64,000 nt of DNA. It comes from Paenibacillus sp. MBLB1832. Lineage in GTDB: Bacteria; Bacillota; Bacilli; Paenibacillales; NBRC-103111. Each line of letters opens with the position of its first letter. The first letter of the stretch is position 1. The translations under genes and the position numbers were made by a program. Positions 46,998-55,892 of the stretch are shown piece after piece. Location: the NCBI RefSeq assembly GCF_032271945.1, contig NZ_CP130319.1, forward strand, positions 575,001 to 639,000. The letters are read 5' to 3'. The notes beneath the pieces are model-generated. The model saw only the letters and a list, made by a program, of their open reading frames with translations, was not told the origin of the DNA and made no database searches.

Positions 46998-49013
46998 TTA
47001 TTTGAAAGAGAAGTAACCTTCTTTGATTGAAGTCGACTTTTCTATTGGATCATATACTAATTGATAACTTCTTACTAAATAGTTTTGTACTTGTTGGTGG
47101 TATTCTTGTGTAATCTCAGTATCCGTAGATAGAATAATGACTTGATCACTTAATAAATTAAAATAATTACGAATAATATGGCCACGATGTATGCTGTCTA
47201 ATCTACCTAATGGAGTATCAATCACGAAAGGTAGTTTGAGCCCAGCTGTTTTTGTTAATGCCCAAATAAAAGAAAGAGCAATGATTTGTTTCTCTCCAGC
47301 GGAGCGATCAGAAAGTTTTACTTCTGCCCCGCGATCATTATAGATTCTTACAACGAAGTCATTTTCGTTAAATTCAATATCTTGAAAGTCTTGTTCTTTT
47401 TGAACGAGTCTCCCTAAAATATTTTTAAATTCATATTTAATTTTTTGTGCTTTTAATGTGGTAACTTCTTCTACGAATTTGTGGGCCACTTCTTTTAAGT
47501 TGGAAAGTAATTCATATTGTGCTTGAATTTCTGTTTGTTCGCCAGATGTTTTTTCAGTATGCGTATATTGTGTTCGAAGTTTTTCAATTTCTTGGTTACA
47601 TTTCATAATCGTCATCTTTGCAGATTTTAAGCGAGCCTTCTTTTCCCCGAGGGTATTATTAAGCTGATTTATTTTTTGATCTTCGTCAGTTGTATCAACA
47701 GGATCTGGGGCATTCTCTAATTGTTCATTACTTTGTTTGAGAAGTTTTTCATAATTTAATTTTTGGTCTAACAGTGTGCGGATATTTTGATTAATTGAAG
47801 ATGGCAGTGATAGTAGCATCTGTCTAACGCCTGGTGCAATATCATGAATAATATCCCTGTGTTCAATTTTCTTACGCTTTATGTTATTTAACTCAGCCCA
47901 AATTGCTTTTCCTTCATTTACGATTTGGTTAATTTGTTCGTTCGTCAATGGAGGGGTAATTTGAGCAGTTGTTATTTTATTCATAAAAGTATCATATTGA
48001 ACGAATTGAGTAGCAGCCTGATTTTGCTGCTGAACGTAGTCACGTTCTTCTTGCAAAGTAATTTGCATTTTTTTAATTAGTGGTGCCAATAAATACTTGA
48101 TTAAACCTGTTTTGGCAAATCGATTCAGCTGATTATTTACATCATCGAGTTTATGCTGATATTCAGTGATACGCTTATGAATTTGAATACTCGTTTCCGT
48201 ATTATTAGCCATCTTCTGGCGACGTTGCTGGCTAAGGGTAATATGTTCAGCTTCCATTTGTTTAACTTCGCTGTCTAATGTTCTAGCGACTGATTGTGCA
48301 CGTTCTAATTTTTCTTTATATTCTTCGATTTCTTGTAATAAGTCGGATAATTTTCGGGTTGTTTGCTTTGTAGATAATTTTCGTTCTAGAGAACTTTGAA
48401 TTTGTGTAAGATCACCAACTAATTCTTTATAAACCTCGATTGAGACAATCCGCTGGATCGATTGCTTCATTGCTTTGTGGTCTTGTTTCTCGACAAGATT
48501 TTGAATTTTCTCACCGTCGAAAATAAAGAACTGAGCGACTTCGTGAGGAATTCTTCTATTAATAAAATCAAAGTATTCTTCATTTGTCATATTCGTTTCT
48601 TGAACTTCTTCGGGGTTACCATTACTAATGAACACTTTTCTATTTTCAATTAGCAAAGTCTTTCGAGCATCAAAGACCCAAGTAACGTTAACTGTAACAT
48701 GCTCATTTTCATTTTCGTTTTCATTCTGAAAAGACAGAGATACAGAGCACTCAGTCCCTCCCTCATCAAAATAACGATCGTTAATTGCTCCAGAAAAAGT
48801 TAGACTATACTCGCTATCCAATTTGCCTTGGCTTCCAAACAGAGCATAGTAAATCGCATTTAGTACAGTCGTTTTGCCGCGGCCATTTAGTCCCCCAATT
48901 AATATTAAGTTCTTTTTCTGTGCTGAAGAATCATTAGAGGGAACATCAAGGTTGAGAACTTGTTTTCCGTAATAAATTTTATAGTTTTTTAGTTCGAGTC
49001 TGGTTAACTTCAT
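46998..49013 (-). CDS. DndD-like SMC/RecF ATPase (second copy)
   Basis: A 671-aa ABC-type ATPase with long coiled coils. Walker A is IGGLNGRGKTTVLNAIYYAL (residues ~39-58), the DndD-type QFFIFDGEKIQNL is at 161-173, the signature is LSDRSAGEKQIIALSF and Walker B is PFVIDTPLGRLD, then IILSTDTEI. It reads as a DndD homologue, distinct from the copy at 60.7 kb. Its ATG overlaps the upstream stop as ATGA. A sulfur-modification or restriction role is inferred from pairing with a DndE-like gene. Confidence 0.85.
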   Translation of the reverse strand: MKLTRLELKNYKIYYGKQVLNLDVPSNDSSAQKKNLILIGGLNGRGKTTVLNAIYYALFGSQGKLDSEYSLTFSGAINDRYFDEGGTECSVSLSFQNENENENEHVTVNVTWVFDARKTLLIENRKVFISNGNPEEVQETNMTNEEYFDFINRRIPHEVAQFFIFDGEKIQNLVEKQDHKAMKQSIQRIVSIEVYKELVGDLTQIQSSLERKLSTKQTTRKLSDLLQEIEEYKEKLERAQSVARTLDSEVKQMEAEHITLSQQRRQKMANNTETSIQIHKRITEYQHKLDDVNNQLNRFAKTGLIKYLLAPLIKKMQITLQEERDYVQQQNQAATQFVQYDTFMNKITTAQITPPLTNEQINQIVNEGKAIWAELNNIKRKKIEHRDIIHDIAPGVRQMLLSLPSSINQNIRTLLDQKLNYEKLLKQSNEQLENAPDPVDTTDEDQKINQLNNTLGEKKARLKSAKMTIMKCNQEIEKLRTQYTHTEKTSGEQTEIQAQYELLSNLKEVAHKFVEEVTTLKAQKIKYEFKNILGRLVQKEQDFQDIEFNENDFVVRIYNDRGAEVKLSDRSAGEKQIIALSFIWALTKTAGLKLPFVIDTPLGRLDSIHRGHIIRNYFNLLSDQVIILSTDTEITQEYHQQVQNYLVRSYQLVYDPIEKSTSIKEGYFSFK

Positions 49014-49213
49014 TTGTTATCACCTGCTTTGGGCCTAGACCAGAGTTCAATATGTTTTTCAATTTCGTTACGCAGCTCATTCTTCTTAGATGCCGATTTA
49101 TAACTGTATTCTTTCTTTAAATAAATTAAGATTCGAAGGTGGTCGGGATTAACTTTATACTTATCGCAAAGCTCAAGTAATAATTCTTCTTCATCAAAGC
49201 CGAGTCGATTCAT
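49010..49213 (-). CDS. Small cassette protein upstream of the second DndD
   Basis: A 67-aa protein (MNRLGFDEEELLLELCDKYK; DHLRILIYLKKEYSYKSASK) with a basic C-terminus. AAAGGAG favours ATG 49213 or 49222. Similar small proteins next to Dnd/BREX-like genes are labelled 'DNA modification system-associated small protein' in public annotation, from memory. It overlaps the DndD-like gene by four bases. Function unknown. Confidence 0.5.
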   Translation of the reverse strand: MNRLGFDEEELLLELCDKYKVNPDHLRILIYLKKEYSYKSASKKNELRNEIEKHIELWSRPKAGDNK

Positions 49214-49316
49214 GTCGTGCATATCTCCTTTAATTACATTTACTTCATATGGGAAAATATCAATTTTAATACACTCCAAATATAGTATAATAGTAACATA
49301 TTTGAAGGAAAAGGCG
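49214..49316 (+). promoter_or_regulatory. Shared divergent promoter region
   Basis: An AT-rich 103-bp gap between the leftward and rightward operons. For the right arm a TATAAT at 49287 is 25 bp before the ATG's ribosome site, with a weak upstream -35. For the left arm a minus-strand TATACT (49285-49290) could be a -10. The two boxes overlap, so the arms may be co-regulated. Confidence 0.5.
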
Positions 49317-52300
49317 ATGGAAGATATGAGGAAAATTTACTATACACCCAATTCAGAAGATGTCGAAGAATTCTTTTTTCAACATATGCTTAAAAAACTC
49401 AGCGAAAAACCGAATTATAAAGTATTGTATCTGACTCCAACTATGTTCTTATTCAGACGAAGGGCAAATAGATTCAGTTTTTTATTCAAGAAGCATTATC
49501 GAAAAATGGGGAAATCTGATTATAATGAGCAGGTTGAACAGTGGCTTCAAATTTCTGAGTTTAATCATTGGACGAAACATCTTGTATATGAAATGAAAAA
49601 GGTAAAGCCTTTATCTCGAGCCGAGTCTCACATTCTTATTAAGAGAGCAATCGAGAATGTTATGCCTAATCGTCTAGACTGGCTAGCAGCATCAGGGGAC
49701 CTTTTAGATTTAATGCTAGAATTGGATACAACTATGTTGTCTTATGATGAACTAGAGAACATAAGTAATTTCGAGGATTGGAAAACGATCATTGCTATAT
49801 ATGGAGAGTACCAACATTTAACTAAACAAACAGGACAAATAAGCTTTGGCCAATGTGTATTAGGGCTTTTAACGCATGATGAGATCTTAAATCAGTATGA
49901 TGAAGTTATATTTGACGGGCCGTTCCTTTTCTTTAGGCCAATTCATGAAACCTTGATGAAACGCTTTGAGTATCAACAAAAAAACATTACATTTATCGTG
50001 CCTTACCATAGGGATTCGAAAGGATTGGCGAACCCGGCTTTTGAGGTGATAAAGAAGTCGTATTCAGTTTACGCACCTTATGACCAGTGGAAGTTCATTG
50101 GTAAACAATTCGTTTCGGACTCAACAGACCTTGAGCAACTAAGGATGGCTATGTTCACGGATCGTTCCATCGATAATCTTGGTTCGTTTTCAATACATAG
50201 TCATAGTACCATTGAACAGGAAATTAGACAGGTGATACTACATTCAAAAGCCCTTATGGAAAGAGGGGAAGCTACGTACAAAAGTATCATCATTGTTACA
50301 CCCGATGCAATGACACTTCGTCCGCTTGTAAGAGAAATAGCCGAGCAAGAACGACTAGAAGTTGAGGTATCGGAGAGATCGCTATTGGGACTCTCTGCCG
50401 GAGAGTTCATCCAATTGATATATAAGATCAACTGGGACGACAGGAGATTGGAAGCGTCATCATATTTGGATCTATCGATGTTTAGACGAATATTAGATTC
50501 AGGTTGGTTTCCACAAGCCAAGCAGACTATTGAAAATTTCCAAGCGGTAGAAGATGTCTTTTTTAAATCTATTAGGTCGCTGGACGAATGGCTTGAACAG
50601 TTAAAAATCTTGAGTGAAATAAAAAAGATGCTTAATGGATCGGATCTTGACTATCACCCACTTCATGCCGTTCAAGAAGAATCATTGCTGACTTGGGTGA
50701 CTATTCTCACTGAGATCGAACTTATTCAGAAAAACTTAAATGGTGAGAAGCAAGAGAGCATTCATGACCATGTGCTTAAATTACTTAGTGAGTTGGATGA
50801 TTTAGGAGAGAAGTTTGGGTTTGCATCCGAGGAAACAGGTCATGAAATCATTTCACGCATTAAAGCTTTTAGTGAGAGCACGATCAGCCAAAATCGCTTG
50901 CCTATTAATTCGCAAGAGTTTAGTCAATTGATCGGCCAATTATTTGTAGAAGAACTAAATGCTACAGAAGATGAGGCACAAGTCGAGAAGATTAAACCAG
51001 AGATCCTTGTCACCGGCATAGAGAATATAGCATTTTTAGACTATAAATACGTGTTTATGATTCAATTTACACAGGATCGAGTGCCAGCTATCCCCCAATC
51101 GAAGTGGCCTTTGCATCATGATCTAGAATGGCGTTTTATATCTGCAACAACAAGTTTGAAATTAAATTCGGTTAGTGAATGGGAACAATTAATAGCAGAG
51201 CGTGAAAAATATTATTTTTATTTATCGTTCTACGTCCCGAAAGTGGAAATGCAACTCTCCTTTCCAAGAACACAGTCGGGAGAACGTGTTTATCCATCCC
51301 ATTATTTATTTGATATTGGAAGAGCTTATAAAATAAATGATCAACAAACCGTAAGTGATGTTCAGCATCTAATGAATCATTTGGTTACCTGTGGAATAGG
51401 TACTGTTCATAAATATGGATATGGACAACAAGTTCAGCAGGATTTCCATAAAGATGAGAGATTAATTCAAAGTTCGCAGCTTATTAAGAAACAAGCAGTT
51501 CTTTCAACGTATACAATTGAAGACCTTGCAGTTTATCGACTTTGTCCTACACGTTTTTATTATAGTAAGCTAGCTCCAGAAAAAAATGTCTATTCCAATA
51601 GATTTCAACTTGGGAGATATATAGCAGCAGTTCTTACTCAGAGAGTGCTTAAAACATTGTTTTTAAAGCTGAGTGGAGAAGTCATGTCGGAAGATACCGA
51701 ACGAATGAATAGGCGAAATTATATATTATTGCAAATATTACCAGAGATTATGAATAAAGAAGTTACAGATCTTGCTTTCATGTTTCCAGTTGAGTCGGAA
51801 GTTTGGCAAAATGGACTCTTTTATGCAGATCGGTTTGTAAAGAATATCATTAAAATTGTTTTTAATGAGAACTATGCCAAAGCTGTTGCAAATAAAGGAG
51901 CGCCCACTTTAAAAGTCTCGTTTGAGGTTGTGCCAAAGGTGGAATTACACCATGTGAGCACATCTAAAGCCTCGTATCTAATTACTGGAGTTGCCGATCT
52001 ACATGCTAAGTTTGGAAGCAGAATTCGAGCATTACCTATAACACATTATCCTCATTTACTTGGAATTAGTAGTTATGAGAATGAGAATGATGGAGAAGAA
52101 TTCTCGAACTGGTTTTATTCGTTTAGAGCTACATTTTTCGGTAATCCATCTGAGAAAAAGATCCAGAATGAAATCTATTCTATCATTTCGATGATGGAGG
52201 AAGATGAGCATCCTAAAAGAGAGGGAGCTCATTGCTCGTACTGTCCATTTCAATTAAGTTGTCAAAAGAATAACAATACGTTGAATGAGTTAGATCAACA

Positions 52301-52331
52301 GGAGGTTGCTGAAGCAAATGCTGACGAATGA
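49317..52331 (+). CDS. AddB-like PD-(D/E)XK nuclease-family protein
   Basis: A 1004-aa protein resembling AddB/RexB. The C-terminal domain opens IEDLAVYRLCPTRFYYSKLA (Cys ~742) and closes EGAHCSYCPFQLSCQ (Cys ~973, 976, 982), the four-Cys pattern of an Fe-S nuclease. An ITGVADLH motif (~890) gives the usual Asp, but the expected Asp/Glu-x-Lys after it is not obvious, and no Walker A is seen at the N-terminus. It may act as a DNA-processing partner of the following helicase. ATG 49317 follows GAAGGAAAAGG. Confidence 0.7.
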   Translation: MEDMRKIYYTPNSEDVEEFFFQHMLKKLSEKPNYKVLYLTPTMFLFRRRANRFSFLFKKHYRKMGKSDYNEQVEQWLQISEFNHWTKHLVYEMKKVKPLSRAESHILIKRAIENVMPNRLDWLAASGDLLDLMLELDTTMLSYDELENISNFEDWKTIIAIYGEYQHLTKQTGQISFGQCVLGLLTHDEILNQYDEVIFDGPFLFFRPIHETLMKRFEYQQKNITFIVPYHRDSKGLANPAFEVIKKSYSVYAPYDQWKFIGKQFVSDSTDLEQLRMAMFTDRSIDNLGSFSIHSHSTIEQEIRQVILHSKALMERGEATYKSIIIVTPDAMTLRPLVREIAEQERLEVEVSERSLLGLSAGEFIQLIYKINWDDRRLEASSYLDLSMFRRILDSGWFPQAKQTIENFQAVEDVFFKSIRSLDEWLEQLKILSEIKKMLNGSDLDYHPLHAVQEESLLTWVTILTEIELIQKNLNGEKQESIHDHVLKLLSELDDLGEKFGFASEETGHEIISRIKAFSESTISQNRLPINSQEFSQLIGQLFVEELNATEDEAQVEKIKPEILVTGIENIAFLDYKYVFMIQFTQDRVPAIPQSKWPLHHDLEWRFISATTSLKLNSVSEWEQLIAEREKYYFYLSFYVPKVEMQLSFPRTQSGERVYPSHYLFDIGRAYKINDQQTVSDVQHLMNHLVTCGIGTVHKYGYGQQVQQDFHKDERLIQSSQLIKKQAVLSTYTIEDLAVYRLCPTRFYYSKLAPEKNVYSNRFQLGRYIAAVLTQRVLKTLFLKLSGEVMSEDTERMNRRNYILLQILPEIMNKEVTDLAFMFPVESEVWQNGLFYADRFVKNIIKIVFNENYAKAVANKGAPTLKVSFEVVPKVELHHVSTSKASYLITGVADLHAKFGSRIRALPITHYPHLLGISSYENENDGEEFSNWFYSFRATFFGNPSEKKIQNEIYSIISMMEEDEHPKREGAHCSYCPFQLSCQKNNNTLNELDQQEVAEANADE

Positions 52332-55300
52332 ACAAAAGATCGCAGTTGAGTCCACGGAGCATAGAATTTTAATTCGGGCAGGTGCTGGGACAGGAAAGAC
52401 TGAGGTTTTAACACGTAGGATATTACATTTGTTAGAGCACAATCCTAATGTAACTCTTCGAAACTTTGCGATAATAACATTTACAAATAAAGCAACTGAG
52501 AATGTAAAAGATCGCCTGAAGAGGCATCTATATAGTCAATGGCTCCATACAACCGACATTGAATTAAAAATGCGTTTAAGAGCAGAGTTAGAATCTTTAA
52601 ATTTGGTGAAAATATCGACGATTCATCAATTTTGTAGGGCAATTCTTGATTATGCCGGACCGAGTGAAATTGAAGCTTCGGTCTATTATTCTCCTTCTTA
52701 TAAGGTGAATGATAGCACACTATTGCAAGCTGCAGACAATGTGATGCAGAGATGGTTACAGCAAGAAGACGATTCGAAAAAGAAAGTATTGATTGGTCTA
52801 TGGCCTGCTCACGAGCTTCGTGGATTTTTAATAGAGGCTTATCAACTCATTAAGAATAAAGGTCTCATCTTGGAACAAGTTCTAGAACAAACTCGGTTTA
52901 CGATGTTATTAAAAGAAGATGGCAACACGGCTATCATAAAAGAGTGTTACATTTTTTTATTAAAGGAGCTTAAAGAAGAGGAGGCGAAGCTTCGCTTACA
53001 GTCGCTTAGTACAGATGGCTTACTAGAGTACGCATCAAAATTACTAAAACAAAATCCACGGCTCGTAGAGCGAATGCAAGACACCTATAAGTACCTATTT
53101 GTGGATGAATTTCAGGATACTTCAGCTTTTCAAACGGATATCCTTCGGATGATTTGTGATGGTGGGGAAGCTCCATCTTCATTGTTCGTAGTCGGTGATT
53201 TAAAACAATCCATTTATCAATTTCGTGGAGCAGATATAAACTCTTATAAATCAGTAGAAGATTGGATTGAAAAGACGGGTACTGTATTGACTTTGAGAAC
53301 GAACTTTAGGTCAACAAAACCTCTTGTTAACTTTGTGAATACTACGTTTCGGGGCTTTCAAAATGATGAAAAGCTGCCGCTATTTGAAGCCGAAGACCTC
53401 AATTCTAACGCACAAGAAGATCTCCCGATGGAGGACACAATACATTACGTATTAGCAGAAGGAGCACCAGTTGAAGAAAAAGTAGCGCAATTAATACATA
53501 ATGAGGTATCCAAAGGAGCCTCTTATGGTGATTTTGCAGTTTTGTTTCGAACAAATCGAAATATGGAGCTTTTTTATCGTCACTTACAAAAAAGTAGAAT
53601 ACCAGCACAGTTAAATGGGGCTGGCAATTTGTTTAAGTGTCGGGAAGTTAAGGACATGTTTAGAATTGTTAACTGGTTAGTAACACCTCAAGATATCATC
53701 AAGAAGCAAGAAGCACTAAGCACGAAGATCATCAATAGAAATTTAGAACTATTAATTAGTTTAGAAAAACATATGTCCCGTCTATTGGCTGTATATACAG
53801 CTGCCCAGGTGATCGAAGAAGTATTGAAGGTCACTGATGCTCGTAAGATGTATATAGATGAGGTCGACGAGCAGGCTGTAGCGAATCTATATCGTTTGAA
53901 AGAAATCACGCGAGGGCTAAGTAAAAATGAAAATATTCAACTAGTAGACTTTGTAAAATGGTTATCCATCCAATTATTAACTAATAAAGATGAAAAACAA
54001 GCGGAAATTATAGATAACCAAAAGGACATGGTAAGCCTTATAACGATACATAAGGCAAAGGGACTTGAGTTTCCAAATGTGATTTTAGTGGATTTAGACA
54101 GAAATTTAGATAGTATACCACTTTCACCAAACTTCTTACACTACGCTCAATCAGGTATAGAATATCAGTTAAGATATAGTGGCCCTTTTAATATGATTAC
54201 TTCGGCGCATTATCCCGATGCAATAAAAATATATAAAGAGCAGTATCTTGCGGAAGAAGCTCGAGTTCTTTATGTTGCAATGACGCGTGCTGAGAAGAAG
54301 TTGTATTTTATGGTTAATGAGACAGTACCCAAAAAGAGAATCTGTTATCAAAAGTGGGTTTGGAATTCAGAATTAATTCCAAACCCACCTAAATCAAGTC
54401 ATGGATCAGCAGAAACACCAGTCGGTAAGGGAGACTTGGGATCAATAGCAGATAATTCAGGAGCGGGACAAGACGAGGGGAAATGGCGTCATCAAATAGA
54501 GGCGGTAAACGCGTTCCTCGCGGCTAAGAATGGAATATTGGAGATGGCTACTGGGACTGGAAAAACAAAAACCGCGATCAAAATCATTAATATATTACTA
54601 GAGCAAAAGGAAATAAACTCAGTTGTCGTAACGGTGGATGGCACTGATTTATTGGATCAATGGTATAAACAACTAGTAAGTGATACAAAACTTACTCTAT
54701 ATCAGCAATATGACAAACATAAAAGAATCGCACCCTTCTCATTAATGCCAGAAAGATCAGTTCTAATAGTATCAAGAAATCAGCTTGCAGATTTCTTCTC
54801 TTACTTTGATAGTAAATTCTTTAATAATGCTTTGATTGTATGTGATGAAGTGCATGGTATGGGAGCAGAAACAAAAGTAAAGAAGCTCAAAGGGCAATTA
54901 TCAAGATTTAAATATCGCTTAGGACTAAGCGCCACGCCAGAGCGCGAATACGATGATGAAGGCAACGCATTTATTTTAAATGAAATAGGACCAGTTATAT
55001 ATAAATTTGCTATTGAAGACGCAATACGTCGGGGAATTCTCTGCGAATTTGATTATCTTCCTTTGGAATTTGAATTGACGGATGAGGACCGTGTAGCGCG
55101 GAAAAAGGTAATTGCGGCACATTATGCAGCAAAACGGGATGGGAAACCGGCAAGCTTAAATGATTTATATACTAAATTAGCGCTTGTTAAGAAAGAGTCG
55201 CTGGGGAAAATTCCAATTTTCCAAGAGTTTATCCTCAAAAATAAACATTTATTAAAGAGAAGCATCATTTTTGTTGAAACCATTAATTTCGGCCAAAAGA

Positions 55301-55671
55301 TACAAGAAATCATTCTCCCTATAATTTCAAATTACCACACATATTTTGGGGATGATGAACGCATTAATTTAGAGAGATTTGGAAAAGGAGAAATCGACTG
55401 TCTAATTGCAGCAAAACGTATTTCTGAGGGGATCGATATTCAATCAGTCGAAAACATTATCCTATTAACTGCAGATCGGGCGAAGCTGCAGACTATTCAG
55501 AGAATTGGCCGCAGTTTAAGGATAAACCCAAAAGATCCTAATAAAAGAGCAACGGTTTTAGATTTTGTTGAGAAAATAGTTGAGCAGGAAGAACATAGCG
55601 AGCTAACTTCAGATCAAGAACGAAATTTATGGTTAACAGAAATCGCCCAAATAAGGAGAGAAGGAATATGA
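52318..55671 (+). CDS. SF1 UvrD-type helicase fused to an SF2 restriction-type helicase
   Basis: An 1117-aa double helicase. The first ~650 residues are UvrD/AddA-like: RAGAGTGKTEVL (Walker A, ~22-28), FVDEFQDTSAFQTD (~261), GDLKQSIYQFRG, LITIHKAKGLEF and LYVAMTRAEKKL. The last ~400 are SF2: EMATGTGKTKTAI (~743), DEVHGMGA (~841), GLSATPERE and QRIGRSLRINPK (~1060). The SF2 half resembles the 'DNA phosphorothioation system restriction enzyme' family. No AddA nuclease domain lies between. ATG 52318 overlaps the AddB-like gene by 14 bp. Confidence 0.88.
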   Translation: MLTNEQKIAVESTEHRILIRAGAGTGKTEVLTRRILHLLEHNPNVTLRNFAIITFTNKATENVKDRLKRHLYSQWLHTTDIELKMRLRAELESLNLVKISTIHQFCRAILDYAGPSEIEASVYYSPSYKVNDSTLLQAADNVMQRWLQQEDDSKKKVLIGLWPAHELRGFLIEAYQLIKNKGLILEQVLEQTRFTMLLKEDGNTAIIKECYIFLLKELKEEEAKLRLQSLSTDGLLEYASKLLKQNPRLVERMQDTYKYLFVDEFQDTSAFQTDILRMICDGGEAPSSLFVVGDLKQSIYQFRGADINSYKSVEDWIEKTGTVLTLRTNFRSTKPLVNFVNTTFRGFQNDEKLPLFEAEDLNSNAQEDLPMEDTIHYVLAEGAPVEEKVAQLIHNEVSKGASYGDFAVLFRTNRNMELFYRHLQKSRIPAQLNGAGNLFKCREVKDMFRIVNWLVTPQDIIKKQEALSTKIINRNLELLISLEKHMSRLLAVYTAAQVIEEVLKVTDARKMYIDEVDEQAVANLYRLKEITRGLSKNENIQLVDFVKWLSIQLLTNKDEKQAEIIDNQKDMVSLITIHKAKGLEFPNVILVDLDRNLDSIPLSPNFLHYAQSGIEYQLRYSGPFNMITSAHYPDAIKIYKEQYLAEEARVLYVAMTRAEKKLYFMVNETVPKKRICYQKWVWNSELIPNPPKSSHGSAETPVGKGDLGSIADNSGAGQDEGKWRHQIEAVNAFLAAKNGILEMATGTGKTKTAIKIINILLEQKEINSVVVTVDGTDLLDQWYKQLVSDTKLTLYQQYDKHKRIAPFSLMPERSVLIVSRNQLADFFSYFDSKFFNNALIVCDEVHGMGAETKVKKLKGQLSRFKYRLGLSATPEREYDDEGNAFILNEIGPVIYKFAIEDAIRRGILCEFDYLPLEFELTDEDRVARKKVIAAHYAAKRDGKPASLNDLYTKLALVKKESLGKIPIFQEFILKNKHLLKRSIIFVETINFGQKIQEIILPIISNYHTYFGDDERINLERFGKGEIDCLIAAKRISEGIDIQSVENIILLTADRAKLQTIQRIGRSLRINPKDPNKRATVLDFVEKIVEQEEHSELTSDQERNLWLTEIAQIRREGI

Positions 55672-55892
55672 TTCATAAGGAAATAGAAGCAGCTATAGAT
55701 GAAGTTATTGATAATCTCCCTGAAAGTGAAGTTTTCAAAACGAGATTTCGTAAATTGATAGAAAATGCTCTTTCGAAAACACAAGAACGTTCGTTTCGAG
55801 ATGATGATTTACGGGAAATTTTAGACCTTTCGTTCGATGAGGATGAATTTGACTTTGAAGATGAAGAAGGGAATGAAGAAAATGCAGGTTAA
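55668..55892 (+). CDS. Small acidic cassette protein
   Basis: A 74-aa protein (IHKEIEAAIDEVIDNLPESE; ending in a run of Asp/Glu) that begins in an ATGA overlap with the helicase stop, behind AAGGAGAGAAGG. It overlaps the next ATPase by 11 bp. Its acidic tail may contact DNA-binding partners. No family recognised. Confidence 0.65.
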   Translation: MIHKEIEAAIDEVIDNLPESEVFKTRFRKLIENALSKTQERSFRDDDLREILDLSFDEDEFDFEDEEGNEENAG

